Positions 1 to 12,352 of a stretch of DNA of 64,000 bases are shown piece after piece. Source of the DNA: Diadema setosum (Eukaryota; Echinodermata; Echinoidea; Diadematoida; Diadematidae); the NCBI GenBank assembly GCA_033980235.1, contig CM067062.1, positions 16,209,801 through 16,273,800 of the forward strand. Direction: 5' to 3'. Each line of letters begins with the position of its first letter. Positions within the stretch are counted from its first letter, which is position 1. The translations under genes were made by a program, and so were the position numbers. The notes beneath the pieces are model-generated. The model saw only the letters and a program-made list of their open reading frames with translations, did not search any database and was not told the DNA's origin.

Positions 1-2802
1 AGAAGCACAAAATGTCATACTTTTCCTGCCATCTTTTTCCATTTTGGGTACCACAGAATGGTACTCAAGATCCGACTCATCCTAATTTCTCTTAGGCACT
101 CAATGGTAAACCCTCTGACCACCCTGGAATTTCTCTTGCAGCTTCAATAAATCTCATGTATTCACGTCACCATAATGTATATACAAGTACAATGAGTCTG
201 TGGTCACAGTAATCACAGTTTCAAGCACTGTCTGATCCCTGTATAAAGGCACCATTGCTGATTCAATACAAAAAAATAAGACAATTTTTCACTGAGAACC
301 CTATCACTTTTTCCTTTTCTAGAGGTAGTATCCCTACTGCGTAAGCTATGAGAGAACTACAATAAAGCACTCTGTGCTTCTAAACCTTTATCCACCCGAA
401 GCCCTCTGGCTTCTACAAATTTTTCCTAGTCCCAGTCAGATCAAATATAAATCTTTTTCATCTTATTTTTGTCCAACTTCATAGCCCACATGTTGTGAAG
501 CGCAGGTCTAATGGTATTGTCATAAGTAAATAATTACGTATTGCAAAATTCATTTCACACCCCCTGAAACTACAAATCAAAGGAAATAATGATGAAACTT
601 GTTTATAATCTAAATGAAAAATCAACCTTGATATATTGTGCAAAATGTGGAAATTAAAACTATTTCGCCATTTGTCATTTATGATCAGAAGACCATTTGA
701 TTTGAATCTATCAGAATCATACACTTTATAGTAGAATATCTTCTCATTGGCATGTTAGATGCTACTAATGTCAACTCCTTTTATAGAGTGTACTCATGGC
801 CTTTAGAGAATATGACCCCACAATTTACCATGTGTTGATCTGATACCAAAGTCCATCATTATGAAATATTTTGAGACAAAATGGCAGAGCCTGCACAGAA
901 GGGATACTACCTCTACAACTGTGATTGCGATTGTGATTGTTTTACGTTTTCTAGAGGCAGAAGGCACTGTCGATCACAAATCAAACTGCGTTGATGACCG
1001 AGGCATATTCTGGGCGACATTTTTCAACACCTTTCAGTTTTGTTTCAATTTGTTGTCATTTTTTCTTTCCTTCCTACTAATCTATTCCTTTAAGACCCCT
1101 ACTCCTGACAACTTCAAGCATCATAAATCTGCAATTTCATGCTGCATGTACACAGGAAATACCACAGAAAATGTAAGCCTTAAAGGACAGACACTGCATT
1201 TCTGTTACTAATTACATACTACGTGCTCAAAGTGTATGTATACATACATGTATATTATCCACCTACTATCTTTATCTTTTTGTCAAGAATTGAAAAAAAT
1301 AATGAAGTTGTAGCTTGCTGATTAAACTGCATGTAGACATATTTCATTCTCGGATATCACTTTGGGCAGTGTATTGTAGACATTCTTTACCAGAGCATCA
1401 TACAGGTTTCATCCCAACCACGCATTTGGGTAGAGGAAGGCAAACAAAAATAGAGAGTGAAGTTATCTCTAGAATGAGCAATCCAACCCTCGGAAATGTA
1501 TCGACGTCCATTTCAGTCAGTTTGCATGTAAAAATACTGACACTGGAACATAATTTTACAATGAAACATAACATCTTGACATCCAAGACTTGACCATAAT
1601 CCCATGTCCTTGCCAAAACGCAATACTGATATGAAAGATGAAACACCAAAACATTAAAACTTCGCATGAACATACGCACTAATTATTAACACTTGACAAA
1701 CAAATACAGGTACATAGAGAGCTGGGATATGACCTTAAGAACATCATGTACCTGTTAAGAGTAACTCAGCTTCATTCAAAATTATATGGGCAGTTAATAG
1801 TTAACATAAAAATACTGACCTTCTGAAGTAATTGTGAGAACACAATAACATATCACTTTCTTTCCTAATGCCAGTTACGATTAATATTTTCTTTTTCGAA
1901 AATTTCACCGACACAGAATTTTATTTAACATTTGGCATACTTTGAGAACCCAGTCAAATTCCCACCTTGTAATGAATAGACCGAGAGCGGCAACATCCAT
2001 CCATACACACACTGTAAATGATGTTTGCTATCTCTATCACATCATCAAACTCTCATTGGTGAAGATATTAAATGGCAGTGACAAGAAAATCATGTAAAAT
2101 GTTCAGTTGATTTTGTTTTCTAACCTGGACCAGTGTTGTTGTTTTTGTCAAAACATAAACTACAGTGTACTGAAATAACTCATATTGTGATCAACAAGAA
2201 CTTAGCATACAAGTCTCATGGTCAAGTGTTCTTGTAGTCCTGTTTTAAAGTAACCTCTTGAACAACAGGGACCAGTTGCAGGGCAGTGTAAAATCTTGCA
2301 TTCTGCCATTAACAGATCAACCTCTTTATGCACAGCTTTATAGAGATAGCACAAATTCTAGAAGTTCTGCAGTTATTTCCTGGCATCGATGGAACACAAG
2401 CTAAGAAACTTGTGCCTTGTGGGTTTTAATCAGCCAATATTGTTTACACACAATTTCCTCTAATTCTTGCCACAGTTCACCCATCTCTCTCCTACTCCTA
2501 ATTTGCATAGATGACCATTAGATTAGGCAGTCAGGACACAGATCCCAGGGAAAAAAATGCAAACATCATCCAACACTATCCTCCAACCTACTACATCAAC
2601 TTCCATCTGTTGACATGATTTCCTGTAGCTTGAAATGATTTTTACAGACAGCAGACGCGATGGAAACAATTTTACAAATTGCTGATACAACGATCTTTGT
2701 ATTCAGAATGTACAGCTCTGGTTTAGAATGGAAAACTATTGAAATGTCTTTGCCTGCTAGAGTTAGGCTGCGTTTACAAGATTTTGCATACCAAGAATTG
2801 CT

Positions 2803-2958
2803 GTTTTGAAACATGGCTTTAAAACATGGTTTTGAAACATGGTTTTGAAGCATGGTTTTAAAGCACGGTTTTGAAACATAGTTTTAAATCATGGCTTTCA
2901 AACATGGTTTAAAAACACGGTTTTAAAATGCAATTTTGAAACAGGGCTTTGAAACATG
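2803..2958. repeat. 13-bp minisatellite, 12 copies
   Basis: Twelve consecutive degenerate copies of a 13-base unit close to GTTTTGAAACATG fill this stretch exactly (156 bp). Copies differ by point changes such as AAAGCACG or AAATCATG endings. Scattered complementary words (AAAACCATG and similar) lie between 3180 and 3300. The period is not a multiple of three and no coding role is suggested. Confidence 0.9.
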
Positions 2959-4202
2959 GTTTGAGCGAGGAGCATTTCAAAGAGTTTCTCCCAAGCATGT
3001 TTCTGACTGAGGCTTGCTCGGGTTGTGCCACTGTGAATCTTATTATACACAGCTTGTCCCTTGGCAACTGCGTCAAACGGCATGCGCAACTGTGGCATCA
3101 TTGAAACCACACCGCATTATCTTATAACTTTCAAAAGCTTTTTTCTAGAGAATTGCGGTTTTGACTTACACCTCCACAGTGTTTTGCTTTCAAAACCACA
3201 TACAAAAACCATAATTGTAATCACTACCTACCATTTACAATCATATAGGCTACAAAACAGCTTTAAAACCATGTTTCTAGCCAGAAAAGTTTGCTTTAAA
3301 AGCACCCCAAGTTGATGCGGAACTTCTCCAATACAACATTGAGTGCACATGGCAATAGCACTGACAACATTTACTGTTTACCTGGATTTGGTCTCTGCAT
3401 AAAATTTCTATATGAGCTGTAGGTTTTGATTACTTGCATACACTTGGAAAACATGACAATTTGAAAGTGATTACCTCAAATACTTCATGTATCATTGCTC
3501 AAATGCAGTGGTTTAACTGCATATAAATCACTTTACATCAAAATAACACATTTATGAATTAAGAGCAGTGCTGCACAGACAGACATAAACAGTTCAACTA
3601 CTTAAGCAACATCAAACAAACTCAGAGATTTGAAGTCTTAGCTAAATGAGGAGCAGACTAGCATGTGTGATGATTTCCAACATTATTTTCTTCTGAAGTT
3701 AAAATTTACATGGGGCAAACAACTCGGCGGAATTGTATGATGTCTACACGAAAGACCATAATGATTAAGCACAATGTACAGTGAAATTTTCATATGAACG
3801 ACTTTCTTCATCCTTTCTGGCACATTCGACTCACATTATGCATCAATGAATTTCACAATATTCAAACAACATGGGAAGACTCACTTAGGGTTATTTTGCA
3901 ACTTTCACGACTGGGAGTGAGCATCGCAGGATCAAATAACGAACTTTATATCTCTGTCATGTTTGGAATTACGCATCACTATGAAACACCTCTTTACTGA
4001 CTTTCATGACTCTTTATGTGCCCAGAAACGAAGCTGAACTTGCCAATTCTTTTTTTTTAATCTACTTTTTCTTTTTATTAGCAAAGGCCATGGTTAACAC
4101 AACAGGGGATAGGGGGATTTATAGGTAATATCTATTCACTGACATATAGTTTCCAGACATCTGTGCTGATCAGCGAACGAAGCACAGTAAGGGTTAAACT
4201 AT

Positions 4203-4475
4203 ACGCGCGGTCAGACTGGCAAAAGATCGCGAAGTTTAAGATCGCGATCTTTAAGATCTCAAAGTTTTGCCAGTGTGACCGCAAACTTCCCGCGAAACTT
4301 CTCGATCTGTTTGCGGGCGGTGCCTCCGAAGTGCGAGGCCATTGTCATGTACAGATGCGCATTGTTACGTCACAATCACTAGCCATTGTACGGCGCACTC
4401 TTGCTTGCGCGCGTACGAATGGCCCAAACTTCGCGATCTTAAACTTCTCGATCTTTTGCCAGTCTGATCGCGCCT
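4203..4475. mobile_element. MITE with CAGACTGGCAAAAGATCG inverted ends
   Basis: Both ends carry an inverted repeat of about 40 bp, with the core CAGACTGGCAAAAGATCG followed by GAAGTTTAAGATCGCGA-like sequence. The centre is CpG-rich, unlike the AT-rich flanks. About 273 bp, no coding capacity, so a nonautonomous DNA transposon is the best reading. The superfamily is not clear because the target duplication is not obvious. Confidence 0.8.
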
Positions 4476-4639
4476 TATCTTAGGAGGTTGGGGCTTTGGG
4501 GCTACTTTGTAATTTTGCTTGTCTTTTTTTCCTAACTTTTTTTATACTATGTTGTATTTAGAAATCCATCAACCTATGCTTCATGCTTTGATTCATGAAT
4601 ATCAAATTGACAAGTTTATAACAGAATAAGAGCAATACA

Positions 4640-4682
4640 TAATAATAATAATAATAATAATATGTAGTAATAATAATAATAA
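4640..4682. repeat. AAT trinucleotide microsatellite
   Basis: Runs of AAT units interrupted once by a TATGTAGT segment. A simple repeat in non-coding DNA. Confidence 0.85.
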
Positions 4683-5668
4683 AAGTTAGTTTTTATATAG
4701 TGCATTTCACACTTGTTCAGTATCTCAATACACTTTACAGACTATTATTAACCCTAGTCACTCACACTGGATACATCATTATATATGTAGAGATAGAGCG
4801 TGTATAATAAAAGTTATCTTTGTCATTTCAAAATGGTGATGGAGAATCAACGTTAGGAGCTCTTAGCTACGATTTGTAATTTGGTCAACACAAATGCGGT
4901 TGTTTAAGATTAATGAACCCATGCCTTTAGTAACTGACAGAGGTTATTGTTTTGATTTATAGTCATTTCCCAGGGTATAATTTACATTGTAAATGAGAAG
5001 TAATGCATTCTTTTCCTGTCTCGAAAAAAGGCAAAATAAACAAACTTTCATAGTATCACAACATAACACTCAACATACACAAGTTAGTAAACTATGAACG
5101 GCTCACATTCCAATGTCTTGAAAATTCCGCTTTAATAATGGTTATTTTTTTCTCTTTCTGATTCATTAAATAAAAGCAATATAAACTCTGAAACTTCACA
5201 ATATTTAAGACATTCAACCAAGACTAATAGACTATTTATCTTTGACTTTTAATACTACACATGTACAATAAACATAGAGACATTGTTGAAAAACATTTTG
5301 CAATATATACACGAAACAATCATTACATATTCACAAAATCATAAGTGGCTATAAAGGGTTGGCAATTATAACAATTACTCATCCACAATTAGAGAGGCCT
5401 AAATGCAATTCCGACAGTGAATTCCGGGTGAAGATAAACAAGTAGCGGTTAATATAGGCGTACCGAGAAATCACACAGAAAATGGAAATAAGAAATTAAA
5501 TGTGAAGGGAAAACTGAACAGGCCAACCTATGTACATCACTTCACAATCAATCCTCACTATGACATATTACTATATGAGATATCAAGGCCCTATTCCACC
5601 AATGACTCCGTATCACTGTAGCCTGGAGCAGTTGCTGCCATCACAGCGACACTAAGTTGGCTGTAGGG

Positions 5669-5770
5669 TTATCTACTTGCTGCCATGGAAGCTTTGGTTA
5701 CCGCTGAACTCGATCCTCGGGCAATAAGGCCCGAGTCCCCGCTTGGATCCCATTCCCGCAGGTAGTCATC
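5669..5770 (-). CDS. Candidate terminal exon with stop codon
   Basis: On the minus strand an acceptor ending GATGTTAG is followed by an open frame of 33 codons and a TAA stop (5671-5669). The predicted tail starts DDYLREWDPSGDSG and ends in a Ser/Ala/Lys-rich stretch. The frame is closed by TAG immediately upstream, at the acceptor itself, as expected for a real exon start. The entry phase is 0, so the preceding exon must end in phase 0. The candidate exon at 5978-5894 does so, as would a possible 17-bp microexon near 13528-13512. The segment is richer in GC than its surroundings and its composition (Asp, Trp, Ser, Ala) fits the rest of this protein. No family domain is recognised. This is my best candidate for the C-terminus of the main gene. 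Confidence 0.55.
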   Translation of the reverse strand, partial: DDYLREWDPSGDSGLIARGSSSAVTKASMAASR

Positions 5771-5893
5771 CTAACATCGAGTAGCTTTAATATCAATCTG
5801 AAGCAGACAGGCTTGCGTGGCTGACGCTACAGATGTGGTCCATTCACAAGAGCTTTCCTGCAAAGTTTACTCGTTGGAGCAGTGAACTTTCAC

Positions 5894-5978
5894 CGTGATT
5901 TCGCTCATCGAGTCCAGTACGTTTGGTAGAAAGCAGGTGTGGGGGTGGATGAAAGGGAGCATGCATCCACCGTTCCAG
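5894..5978 (-). CDS. Tentative internal exon before the C-terminal exon
   Basis: The acceptor ends CATTACAG and the donor is GTGAAAG. Read in phase 2 it stays open for 85 bp and exits in phase 0, which links the candidate exon at 7846-7792 to the terminal exon at 5770. The peptide contains two Cys and several Pro/His residues and ends LDSMSEIT, a composition unlike the Cys-poor remainder of the protein. That, and a long C-rich tract inside the exon that looks like a polypyrimidine tract, make this weak. An alternative is a 10-bp microexon at the same 3' border, which would encode the same EIT end. Confidence 0.25.
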
Positions 5979-7209
5979 CTGTAATGCACAGCTTGCTATA
6001 CCCGTGGTTGCCCCCTCACTTGGCATGCTGCCTGCACCCCTCTCTCTCTCTCGCAATGGATCGATCCAAGTCTGGGGCTGTCATTACATAATTAATATTC
6101 ATGAGGGAAAGAAAAGAAACACTCTGCAGTGTGTCCATGCCTGAGAGGGTTCAAAGGTCACCACCAAGCATGGCAGTCGTCCACTCCTACCAGTGTCTCT
6201 CAATCACCAACAGGTCCAGTGTCTGGTTACAGGTGCCCTCCTATTCCTTCTCTCGTTCTGTGAAAAAGGTGGGGTGAGCAAAATGACAACAGAAATGAAC
6301 AAAAAATATCAGACTGAGGCATCCTCCTCATGCAGTGCTATCAAGGCGAGATACTTTGCATACAATGTATGTTGCTCAGATAATTTTGCAGACATGTCAC
6401 TATGACTTCCCCTTTCATTGCGTATGTGGTAGTGCCTGGAGATGGTGTTTAGTCTCATTGCTACTGTACATTAACTGCTACAATTTTCGACTTTTTATAA
6501 AACATTATTCATTTTTTTCTCCCACAGCACAATGTGAGAAATAGAAATAAAAACAGTGAGTTTACTTTTCCCAATTGCAATATTAAAAGCATACTAGGGC
6601 TATCAATGATCAGTTTGATAGCAACTGTGTGCAATTTATGCCTGAACGTCATTCCGTGAAATAAAAACTTGATATTTCTGTATGAAAGATAAGCATTCTG
6701 TATTTTTATGATTTTCTGGAATTAAAGCAGCCAAATTCTTTGGAAGAATTTCTTTGGAAGAAATGAATGCCATCAGACTGATAAAGTAGCTCTCATAATA
6801 TTCATGATAATCAAAAACAAAACCAAAAAAAAAAAACAAAAAACCCAGAATACCCACAGAGTTTATGCAAAATATGCTGCAAATCAAAGGAGATTCATGC
6901 CTTATACATGTAGCTGCATATGCTCATGTAATAGCAATTCTTAGAGCATTGCTGAAGCTGATATGAAAACTTAAAATGTATAAGATGTGTGAAATTTGCA
7001 AGATTTGTTCATATTTATGAGCTACGTCCCAAAGACTTCTTTGAAAAGGAGAGTATGCATTGAAATACCATACAGATCTATTATCCAGCTTGAGACTGGA
7101 GTTGATTAAAAAAAAAGAAAGGAAGATACAAAAAAAAAATTAATGTAATGCAAACAAACTGCAACAGGTCCATTAAAAAAAAAAAAAAATCATGGTTAAT
7201 TCTTGCCTT

Positions 7210-7246
<37 letters not shown>

Positions 7247-7791
7247 CTATTCAAAAAGAAGAAAAAGACCATTACACATGCAAAGTCTGTTTTTCAACTA
7301 ATTTTTGTATCATCACGGTGCACTGATGTGGCCAATTTGGTTTTACTGGCATACTGACTACAGCTTCTTTTCCTACCCCTCAAGGTGATGTTGATGTACA
7401 GCCATGTAGTTCAATCAAACTGAAATATAATCCCACAGCATCTGTTAACTCATTTACAACAGAGGCGCAAAACAAAAACCCTGATGGCATCATTGTACCC
7501 AATATGCTAAGGAATGACATCAAACAAGATTGAAGTTGTTTCTTATGAGAAAGAATTCTTCTCTCTGAGCAGAAATCTAGAAAATTACCAAAAAAAGAAA
7601 AGAAAATGAAACTCAATAAAAAATCTTCAGAACAAAGTCAGCGCTGGGTGACAGGGCAGAGAGAACAAAGAAAGAAACAAAACAAAAACCTTTTTTTTTA
7701 AATCGAAAGGAGCTTTGCCGCAACAGGTATGAGAGATACGCACATGAGAAGAAGAGAGAATCACGTTTATACCATTATAGGCACAGCTCAC
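5979..7791. other. Intron or intergenic stretch, AT-rich
   Basis: Nothing convincingly coding. It contains A-runs around 6820-6845 and 7100-7225 and an (AT)n tract at about 7223-7246. Short open frames are low-complexity artefacts of these tracts. Confidence 0.6.
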
Positions 7792-7846
7792 GAACTGGCG
7801 GTGGTCACATTTTCCACGTTTCCCCCGGACGATTTGATCTCGGGAC
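7792..7846 (-). CDS. Candidate short internal exon (phase 1 to 2)
   Basis: On the minus strand a C-rich tract (about 7850-7890 on the plus strand as G-runs) leads to an acceptor CGCTAG. A 55-bp open segment follows, then the donor GTGAGCTG. Entered in phase 1, as required by the exit phase of the exon at 13956-13843, it reads GPEIKSSGGNVENVTTAS and exits in phase 2. The frame hits TGA just past the donor, so splicing is needed. The Ser/Thr/Gly-rich composition and the phase match support it; the small size and lack of a known motif limit confidence. Confidence 0.45.
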
Positions 7847-9815
7847 CTAGCGAGTGTGGGTGTGGGGGGTGGGGGGGGTGGGGCAGAGGGGCGCAGTGGC
7901 AGAAGGGCATTGCAGAGAATGGGAGGGTATGACGGAGGGGTTGTTTGTGTGGGTGTGGCGATGGAGGTTTTTACATTGTTAGGATGAATTGATGCATGAT
8001 TGAGCATGGCCAAGCCCACAAGTGGCAACAAATGTCATAGTCGCAGTGGTTAGTACGCAATATTTGCAAATTACAGTATAACAAAACACGAAACAAAATA
8101 CACGTGTATTCATTCAAAAAAAAAACAAATGAGTGTAAAGCATGATTAATAAAGGTGACATTGACAGCAAAATTGAAAAATATTAGATATGGTCACAGAG
8201 CATGGACAGTGATACAGATGCAGGAAATATGTATTTACAATACAACATAACATCAAGAAAAATGATACCACAACACAAAAAATATGGAGTTGAATGCAAA
8301 TTTTTTTTTTGAATCAGCAAAAACAAATTTTTGTTTCATGACACATTGAAGATATTTTGGTTTTTCAGAGGTAGAGATAAACATGTGCACAACACGGGCA
8401 TGGGCAACACATGTATGAAATCAACATTGAACAAACGAAATATAATTTTTTAGATTTGTTTTTGTTTTGTTTTTACCATCAACAGCAGTAATAGGTTAGG
8501 CAGATTAACAAAAATAAAAATATGACACAAAATCATAATTAGTAGAGGAAAATTGTAGGAAGCGGTGCCAATAAACAGAAAAGTCACAAAATTGTGATTT
8601 TAAATAAGCGTGCAGATCGGCAAGTAATGTGAAAAAACAAACAAACACATAACAAAATGGAAAAATGCACACAGCAAAGATTAATTTATGACACGATATA
8701 ACATAAGGGATCGGTAGAGATTGCAAAATGAGGGGAGATGTGATCAGGAGTGTTAGAGGTGAAACAATATCACAAGGGTGCATCACCAGACACAACACAT
8801 GTTTGTTTGGTTATTTTGTTTGAAACAAATCACATGCATTTATAACAAAAACACAGGTTGGTCATTGGGGGGGGGGGGGGGTGATATGAAGAGATCCAAC
8901 CACGGAGAGGGAGTGGGGAATGGAATGAAAGGGAAGAAAGAGGGGAAAAGGTAAGCCAGCAAAGTGCACACGTTAACACTTTTCTTTAAAGAAGACTTTA
9001 CAGACATTCACAAGGAGAAGGACAAAATCTTTCAAATAAAAAGAGAAATAACAATGCTAGGAGCAAAGAGCTTAAACAGCCATAGTAAGGAAAACCACAA
9101 AGTCCAAAACAAGCAATACTTCTGCCTCTTCTCTGTAGAATTTATTGTATTTTTTTTTTTGTTAAGAAGTACTAAAAAAGTTATGGAAAATATCATCTGC
9201 TTTTTAATTTGTTTTAATCAATATACACAGCTACAGCTGTACCAGTGACTGATGTGCATAGATATTTGATATGACAATAAACATTCAGTTTTAATGTGTT
9301 CCCTTAACAAACCATTGCAGTCTAAAACATTTCAAAGGAGAATTATGAAGGAAAAAAGATAAGATTAACAAATGACTGCTTGAACCTGAAGGAGATCAGT
9401 GAAATGCTAGGAATAAAACATGACAAATAATAATAACAACAACAATAATAAGCTTTTATGTTGGTCAGTCATCTACCAAAACATCTCATGACCACCTCAA
9501 AAATGTCATCCTTCTTGTTAAAGACTAGCAACTATTTTTACAAACACAGTGTATTTGCTCTGTATGCAAAACAACTTGGTAATTTTCTTTATATTCATAT
9601 CAAATAATCTGTCCAACAGGATGTGTAAGAAAAATTTTTAATGTATTTTATTCCATTTCTTGAAAATATTTGTCTTTAAGAATTTATGCTAAGTATGTAT
9701 TCTATGTACAAACCTAAGTAATGAATACTGTGGATGTAAAAAAAAAAGAGTCACTTACAAAAAAAGGTAGTCTTTCTCAATCACCTCTGGTGTGTCTACC
9801 ACAATACAGTAGATA

Positions 9816-10010
9816 CTGTACGAGCTGAAATTTTCGCGTACAGATATTTTCGCGAATTGGTCCTTCGAGGACATTTTCACGTGTTGTTAATTTCGTGGTT
9901 GCGAGGGTCTAACTGAACTTACTTATTTGCGCGTTCTTATTTTCGCGATTCAAAGGCGATTCGCGAAATTCGCGAAAATGAAACCACCGCGAAAATTTCA
10001 GCTCGTACAG
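9816..10010. mobile_element. TA-flanked TTTTCGCG MITE, copy 1
   Basis: A 195-bp element with terminal inverted repeats CTGTACGAGCTGAAATTTTC and its complement, flanked by TA on both sides. The interior has several TTCGCGAA words. The copy at 49523-49733 is nearly the same sequence in the opposite orientation. TA flanks suggest a Tc1/mariner-like origin of mobilisation; no transposase is present. Confidence 0.9.
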
Positions 10011-11553
10011 TACATTATAGTGGTCATAACTACTGTGATTTTTTTTGTGTGCTTCTGAAGACAAGTCTAATACAGGACTGCTGATTTTGTTGAAAGTGTT
10101 CTTCTTCACAAATATCCACACATCATTCATGATATTTTGAAGCTTGCAAATAGACAACAAGCTTGCCTTTTTATACCACTGTTGATCACCTAAATGAATT
10201 ATCCTTTTGGGAAAAGCTGAACAGTAGGTTTTTAACTCGGAAGACATAATTTGTACCTTTCTGACTGGTCACTACATGATCCTATATCAGAATCTTAATT
10301 TGTGTAAAATCTTGATTGCCAGTCCAACTTCTTGATAATGTATAATTTGGCTTCTTGTTTTATTGTGCAAATCCAACTACTTCTTTTGGCCTCCAAAACC
10401 ACTTTTCAAGAAAAAAACAACAACAACAAAAAGATCTAGCAAACAAATATGTTGTGGTGAAAGATATATTATAGTGGAATGGGTCCCTTTAATTACATCT
10501 TTCAAAGTACATGTACTTGCGAATGTGGCATGCTCTTTTCTGAAAGGATTCCGTCTGTCACAGCATAACACCCTGACTTATGAATCTAGACACTCTTCAA
10601 GAGTTTCTGAGTCCAAATTAACAATAAGGGGTGACAATTCTTCATCAGCGTACAAAAAAAAAGTAATGCCAAGAGATCAGAGGGATGGGGAGAGAGGGGG
10701 AAAAAAGAGCTCCCATATACTTTTGTACATGGATAATGAAAACAAGACATGGGAACAAAAAAAGAACCTAGCATTGATAAGTCTGTTTCCATGGCGACAT
10801 GAGACACTAGGGGAGGTACAAGAGGAGGCAGGATTCTGCTTTTTTCCATCTTCTATAAAAGTCCATGTGCTTCTTGCTAACTAGTTTTTCTAATGTCAGG
10901 AGAGAGTGTTACCATATTTTCTCACAAATAAGAGCAACAGGTATACTGTTACATCGGTGCAATACAAGAGAAAGGAGAGGACAGTCTCTGTGCAGGTTAA
11001 CCCTTCTCGTGCTAAGGACTTTGGACAGTGTGTACAGAGCTATGGGGTTTTTCTGCACCAATCGGCACTTGGAGGAAAGAAAGGGTTAATTCGTAGGTAT
11101 GCTATCTTTAGGATGAGCAGGATGATTAATGAGAGTGTGCACAGTTCTACCAGCATTCATCCCCCAAATACTGCCCTACCAGAATTTCAGCTCCAGCTCC
11201 CACATACTATGCACTGCAATACAATGCTTATCCACTGATACTCAGTCAATTTTTTCAAACTTGAACGTGAATATTAACTTTGGAGTTCTACACCCATCAC
11301 TGAGTTATGAGGAAGGACCATACATGTGATATGGAGACACATCAATGTATCTTTGTGAGTCAACATTTCATGGGATCCCACTGCTTCTTAAAGGGGATGG
11401 CTAGTAACTGATCAGTGGGAATCAGTGGGAATGCTGGAGGATGATTGTTTCCAATCCTTGTGGGATTCATTTAAGAGTACATTATGTATCTATTGTTGTG
11501 TGAAAATTATTTGCTTCAGAATGGTCTCATATTCAAGTAATGTTGCAGTTTAA

Positions 11554-11591
11554 CCCTAATCAGGCTGGGCTTTTTTGGCTATGCTATATCT

Positions 11592-11629
<38 letters not shown>

Positions 11630-12352
11630 CGGATTCCGCCCCCCCTTCAGATCTCACCTATGGAACGCGTGATCGCGCCGAAAATCGTCACACGTGACGC
11701 CCGCGAAATATACTATCAAAATGTATGGTTGCTTTCTCCGAAAAATTTTTCTTATATTTTATATTAATTAATTATTGTAATTTATGCATAAAATCAGTTT
11801 TGGGCTTTAAATCATTTATTAATGCTCTAATTAAGCTAATTTCTTTCTTAAAATGTTTCTTGTATCAGTCTCCTGATACATAGGATAAAAAAAAATCTGT
11901 ATCGAAATTAATTTCTTATGTATTTGATTGTTTTTTGAATTTCTTATGTATTTCTTTGTTTTTCGACCTTTTGTTTTTGTTTGTTTTTTGGCCAAAATTT
12001 GTCACAGACATTTTTCGAAGCTTTATTATGCTAAAATAAATTAATTTCGTCCATTCTAAGTCAAGATATGAATTTTTATGTGAATTAATTGAAAAAAACA
12101 CAATTTGTATTTGATTTGTACACAAAATCACGTTTTGGAGCAATTTTGGGGTTGACAAATTTTTTTCGAGCGGGCGTCGCCAAAAAACGGTACGCGCGGG
12201 CGCAATAATTTTGGTCTCAAAAGTTGCGCGATACTTGAAAGAAAAAAGTCATGAAACATCGCGCCGGGAGCTTATCGCGCTGCGAAGATATTGCGCGAAA
12301 CGTCGAGGGGGGGGCGGATTCCGCCCCCCCCCCCCCCCCAGCCTGATTAGGG
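11554..12352. mobile_element. piggyBac-like nonautonomous element (nested)
   Basis: A 799-bp insertion with perfect 16-bp terminal inverted repeats, CCCTAATCAGGCTGGG and its complement, flanked on each side by TTAA (11550-11553 and 12353-12356). The uninterrupted host MITE at 31874-32229 has one TTAA at this point, which shows a target duplication. TTAA duplication with ends starting CCC is the known hallmark of piggyBac-type transposition. The interior has no transposase, only short AT-rich frames. Near both ends a GGGGCGGATTCCGCCCC block occurs, the left one preceded by a run of 38 G. Confidence 0.88.
11592..11629 (+). repeat. Poly-G tract, 38 G
   Basis: An unbroken run of 38 G lies inside the nested piggyBac-like element. 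The homologous place near the right end has a shorter G-run and a C-run. Such a run can form G-quadruplex structure and is prone to length change and sequencing error. Confidence 0.85.

Larger units (their letters stand above)
1..5668. other. 3' flank and probable 3' UTR of the minus-strand gene
   Basis: No convincing coding sequence on either strand; open frames here are short and of random composition. The part just below 5669 is probably 3' UTR of the main gene. A possible AATAAA on the minus strand lies at 4079-4074 and ATTAAA variants lie near 5130 and 5250, but none can be confirmed. The stretch holds a 13-bp tandem array (2803-2958), a MITE (4203-4475) and an AAT microsatellite (about 4640-4682). 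Confidence 0.5.

Noticed and set aside
7627..8031. 134-codon minus-strand frame with a proline run
   Set aside because: The proline run comes from C-rich DNA that fits better as a polypyrimidine tract; only the short exon at 7792-7846, in another frame, is proposed here.
10363..10884. 173-codon plus-strand frame
   Set aside because: Lys/Ser-rich translation of A-rich DNA, no splice or codon support and no recognisable domain.
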